In this document: piece by piece, positions 14,955 through 16,210 of the stretch
Numbering within the stretch: position 1 is the first letter of the stretch
Layout of the letters: every line of letters starts with the position of its first letter
DNA from: Tritrichomonas foetus
Lineage: Eukaryota; Parabasalia; Tritrichomonadida; Tritrichomonadidae
DNA length: 16,210 nucleotides
Direction: 5' to 3'
NCBI GenBank assembly: GCA_001839685.1
Contig: MLAK01001152.1
Coordinates: forward strand, 10,295-26,504
Position numbers and translations under genes: made by a program
Notes under the pieces: model-generated
Told to the model about the DNA's origin: nothing
Seen by the model: the letters and a program-made list of their open reading frames with translations, nothing else
Database searches by the model: none

Positions 14955-14987
14955 TTTCTAAATTTTCAACGGTCTAAATTGAGAAAA

Positions 14988-15008
14988 ATGGCTGGCCTTT
15001 CCTTATGA
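14988..15008 (+). other. Upstream ATG and six-codon frame overlapping the RPS16 start
   Basis: ATG at 14988-14990 (context AAAA-ATG-G, good) opens a six-codon frame, MAGLSL, ending in TGA at 15006-15008. The TGA overlaps the RPS16 ATG at 15005-15007 in an ATGA arrangement. The two frames differ. It could be a short upstream frame, or the true N-terminus of RPS16 broken by a one-base indel. Confidence 0.6.
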
Positions 15009-15427
15009 AGAGTGTTCAAGTTTTCGGTCGTAAAAGAACAGCTACAGCTGTTGCTTTTTGCAAAGAAGGATCAGGCCTCATCAAGCTCAATGGTACTCCA
15101 CTCGATCAAGTTGCCAGCGAAACCCTCAAGGCCAAGCTTATCGAACCACTTCAACTCATCGGTGAAGACAAAATGAAGAACCTTGACATCCGCCTCCGTG
15201 TTCATGGTGGTGGTCATGTCTCACAAATCTACGCCATCCGCCAGGCCGTCGCCAAGGCTGTCGTCGCTTTCTATCAAAAATATGTTGACGAACAAGCCAA
15301 GGACGAAATCAAGAGAATCCTCTTAGACTACGATCGTACACTCCTTGTTGCCGATCCACGTCGTATGGAACCAAAGAAGTTTGGTGGTCAAGGTGCCCGC
15401 GTTAGACGCCAAATGTCATACCGTTAA
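15005..15427 (+). CDS. RPS16: 40S ribosomal protein S16 (uS9 family)
   Basis: A 140-residue protein of the eukaryotic S16/uS9 family, a component of the small ribosomal subunit whose C-terminal tail reaches the P-site tRNA. Recognisable blocks are [80 protein letters not shown] and the terminal RRQMSYR, with the conserved final YR. The N-terminus is about six residues shorter than in animals (MKSVQ rather than a longer leader). The upstream ATG at 14988 would encode a leader of about the expected length if the frame were continuous. Codons are biased towards C-ending forms (CTC, ATC, GTC, GCC, AAG), unlike the neighbours, which fits high expression. The stop lies in TAAA. Confidence 0.97.
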   Translation: MKSVQVFGRKRTATAVAFCKEGSGLIKLNGTPLDQVASETLKAKLIEPLQLIGEDKMKNLDIRLRVHGGGHVSQIYAIRQAVAKAVVAFYQKYVDEQAKDEIKRILLDYDRTLLVADPRRMEPKKFGGQGARVRRQMSYR

Positions 15428-15846
15428 AACCATTTGCTTCAAGATAATTTTTTCATTCGCTATTTTTCGTTATTCTGTTTTTATTCGCCAAACAGTTTTT
15501 AAGGCTATTCATCAAATCTTTTTTATTTATATGATTGAATCAATCAAATGTTGTTAATAATCTCGATAAAAAAGACGATTTAAGTTTTGAATAATTAGAT
15601 TGTTTCTATCATGAATTACATCTATCATGAATTATATCTATCATGAATTACATCTATCATGAATTATATCTATCATGAATTACATCTATCAATCAATCTT
15701 GTTATTCTGTCTCTTGTCAATATTTCAGAAATAAGACATAGCCATACTTATAATGTGTTCATATCCCTACACATACTTTAATTCATTCATCTTGAAAAAT
15801 CAAGTTATAAAAAGCTTCTAAGAAATATAAGAAATATAGATATTAT
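15428..15846. other. Convergent 3' spacer with 16-bp minisatellite
   Basis: A 419-nt AT-rich spacer between the 3' ends of RPS16 (plus) and the peroxiredoxin-like gene (minus). Apart from the array at 15605-15691 I see no feature. Confidence 0.6.
15605..15691. repeat. 16-bp minisatellite with alternating variants (32-bp higher-order unit)
   Basis: Five full copies of TCTATCATGAATTAYA (starts 15605, 15621, 15637, 15653, 15669) and a partial copy TCTATCA. Position 15 alternates strictly C, T, C, T, C, so the real unit may be 32 bp. Confidence 0.95.
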
Positions 15847-16210
15847 TTATTTTAAAGATTCTATAATTTGACAAGCACTTGGTGTATCACCTGCACCAAT
15901 ACCATAATGCGAATAAACCACTTCTAGTGATGAATTAATGACAAAATATGCTGTTCTCTGTAGATCCTCAATTTTTTTTCTTTCAATTCCGGAATTTTCA
16001 GCTTTGATCAATTTTTGAACAGCTAAAGCGTCATAAAGACGATAGGAATTGACGGCTGGTTTTATAGATAATAATTGATATAATTCTCTATTTGAATCAG
16101 AAACAACATCAAAATTGATTGACTTACCATCAAAGAACTTTTTCAATGATGAATGATCATCGGGAAAAACAACAAAAATTTGGTTCTTTCCTTCGAAACC
16201 TTTTTCTTGA
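15847..16210 (-). CDS. Peroxiredoxin-like (AhpC/TSA, thioredoxin-fold) protein, C-terminal part
   Basis: The stop is at 15847-15849, within TAAA. The frame stays open to the right edge, so the N-terminus, including any peroxidatic cysteine, is outside the window. The visible 121 residues begin about QEKGFGEKNQIFVVFPDD and continue HSSLKKFFDGKSINFDVVSDSNRELYQLLSI, the strand-helix-strand pattern of AhpC/TSA proteins, where the FxxxSDxxRxLYxxxxI block is characteristic. A later RTAYFVINSSLEVVYSHYGIGAGDTPS resembles the FVID...V.Y block of the same fold. A role in peroxide or disulfide chemistry is inferred; the active-site motif cannot be checked here. A TTG at 16144-16146 is an internal codon, not a start. 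Confidence 0.6.
   Translation of the reverse strand, partial: QEKGFEGKNQIFVVFPDDHSSLKKFFDGKSINFDVVSDSNRELYQLLSIKPAVNSYRLYDALAVQKLIKAENSGIERKKIEDLQRTAYFVINSSLEVVYSHYGIGAGDTPSACQIIESLK

Larger units (their letters stand above)
14245..14987. other. Divergent spacer with promoters, palindromes and a MITE
   Basis: About 740 nt between the dynein-domain gene (minus) and RPS16 (plus). It contains the minus-strand Initiator at 14288, a cluster of four short palindromes (14404-14498), the MITE with its target duplication (14540-14855), an AT-rich stretch and the RPS16 Initiator region (14945-14954). The 111-codon open frame across 14524-14859 lies inside the MITE and is not called as a gene. Confidence 0.7.

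Overview
The window looks like nuclear DNA of a parabasalid protist, most likely a Tritrichomonas- or Trichomonas-like species. Ten recognisable genes read as single uninterrupted frames with no convincing intron, separated by very AT-rich spacers. Five of the ten stop codons lie inside a TAAA tetranucleotide, the polyadenylation signal known from Trichomonas. Several genes have a TCACT-type Initiator (Inr) about 30-65 nt before the start codon, the parabasalid core promoter. One gene resembles the parabasalid-specific Inr-binding transcription factors. The protein set (axonemal dynein light chain domain, legumain, striatin, ArfGAP, phosphomannomutase) fits a flagellated anaerobic protist. The species is inferred, not proven.

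Layout, left to right: a 17-bp minisatellite at the edge; a minus-strand right-handed beta-helix protein (77-2275); a 1.2-kb gene-free divergent spacer; then plus-strand genes for a striatin-like coiled-coil/WD40 protein (3451-4737), an ArfGAP1-type protein (5306-6478), phosphomannomutase (7128-7874) and a probable initiator-binding-domain protein (8217-9530). A 14-bp minisatellite (9602-9705) marks the strand switch. Minus-strand genes follow: a degenerate Ras/Rab-like pseudo-GTPase (10011-10607), a legumain-type C13 peptidase (10787-12064) and an axonemal dynein light chain domain protein (12232-14244). The divergent spacer before ribosomal protein S16 (15005-15427, plus) holds a complete 300-bp foldback MITE with a perfect 8-bp target duplication (14540-14855). 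A 16-bp minisatellite with strictly alternating variants (15605-15691) separates RPS16 from a peroxiredoxin-like gene that runs off the right edge on the minus strand.

The genes do not form one pathway. They are individually transcribed housekeeping and cytoskeletal genes: vesicle traffic (ArfGAP, perhaps the pseudo-GTPase), kinase/phosphatase scaffolding (striatin), GDP-mannose supply (PMM), lysosomal or surface proteolysis (legumain), flagellar motility (dynein light chain domain), transcription (IBD protein), translation (RPS16) and possibly redox defence (peroxiredoxin-like). The most notable non-coding signals are the MITE, a 19-bp motif shared between the MITE and the ArfGAP 5' flank, minisatellites that all lie in 3' flanks, and an out-of-frame ATG in good context whose stop overlaps the RPS16 start. 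Three apparent open frames begin only at GTG or TTG. For the two genes among them I moved the start to the first in-frame ATG (IBD protein 8217, pseudo-GTPase 10607). The third (peroxiredoxin-like) simply continues past the window edge.
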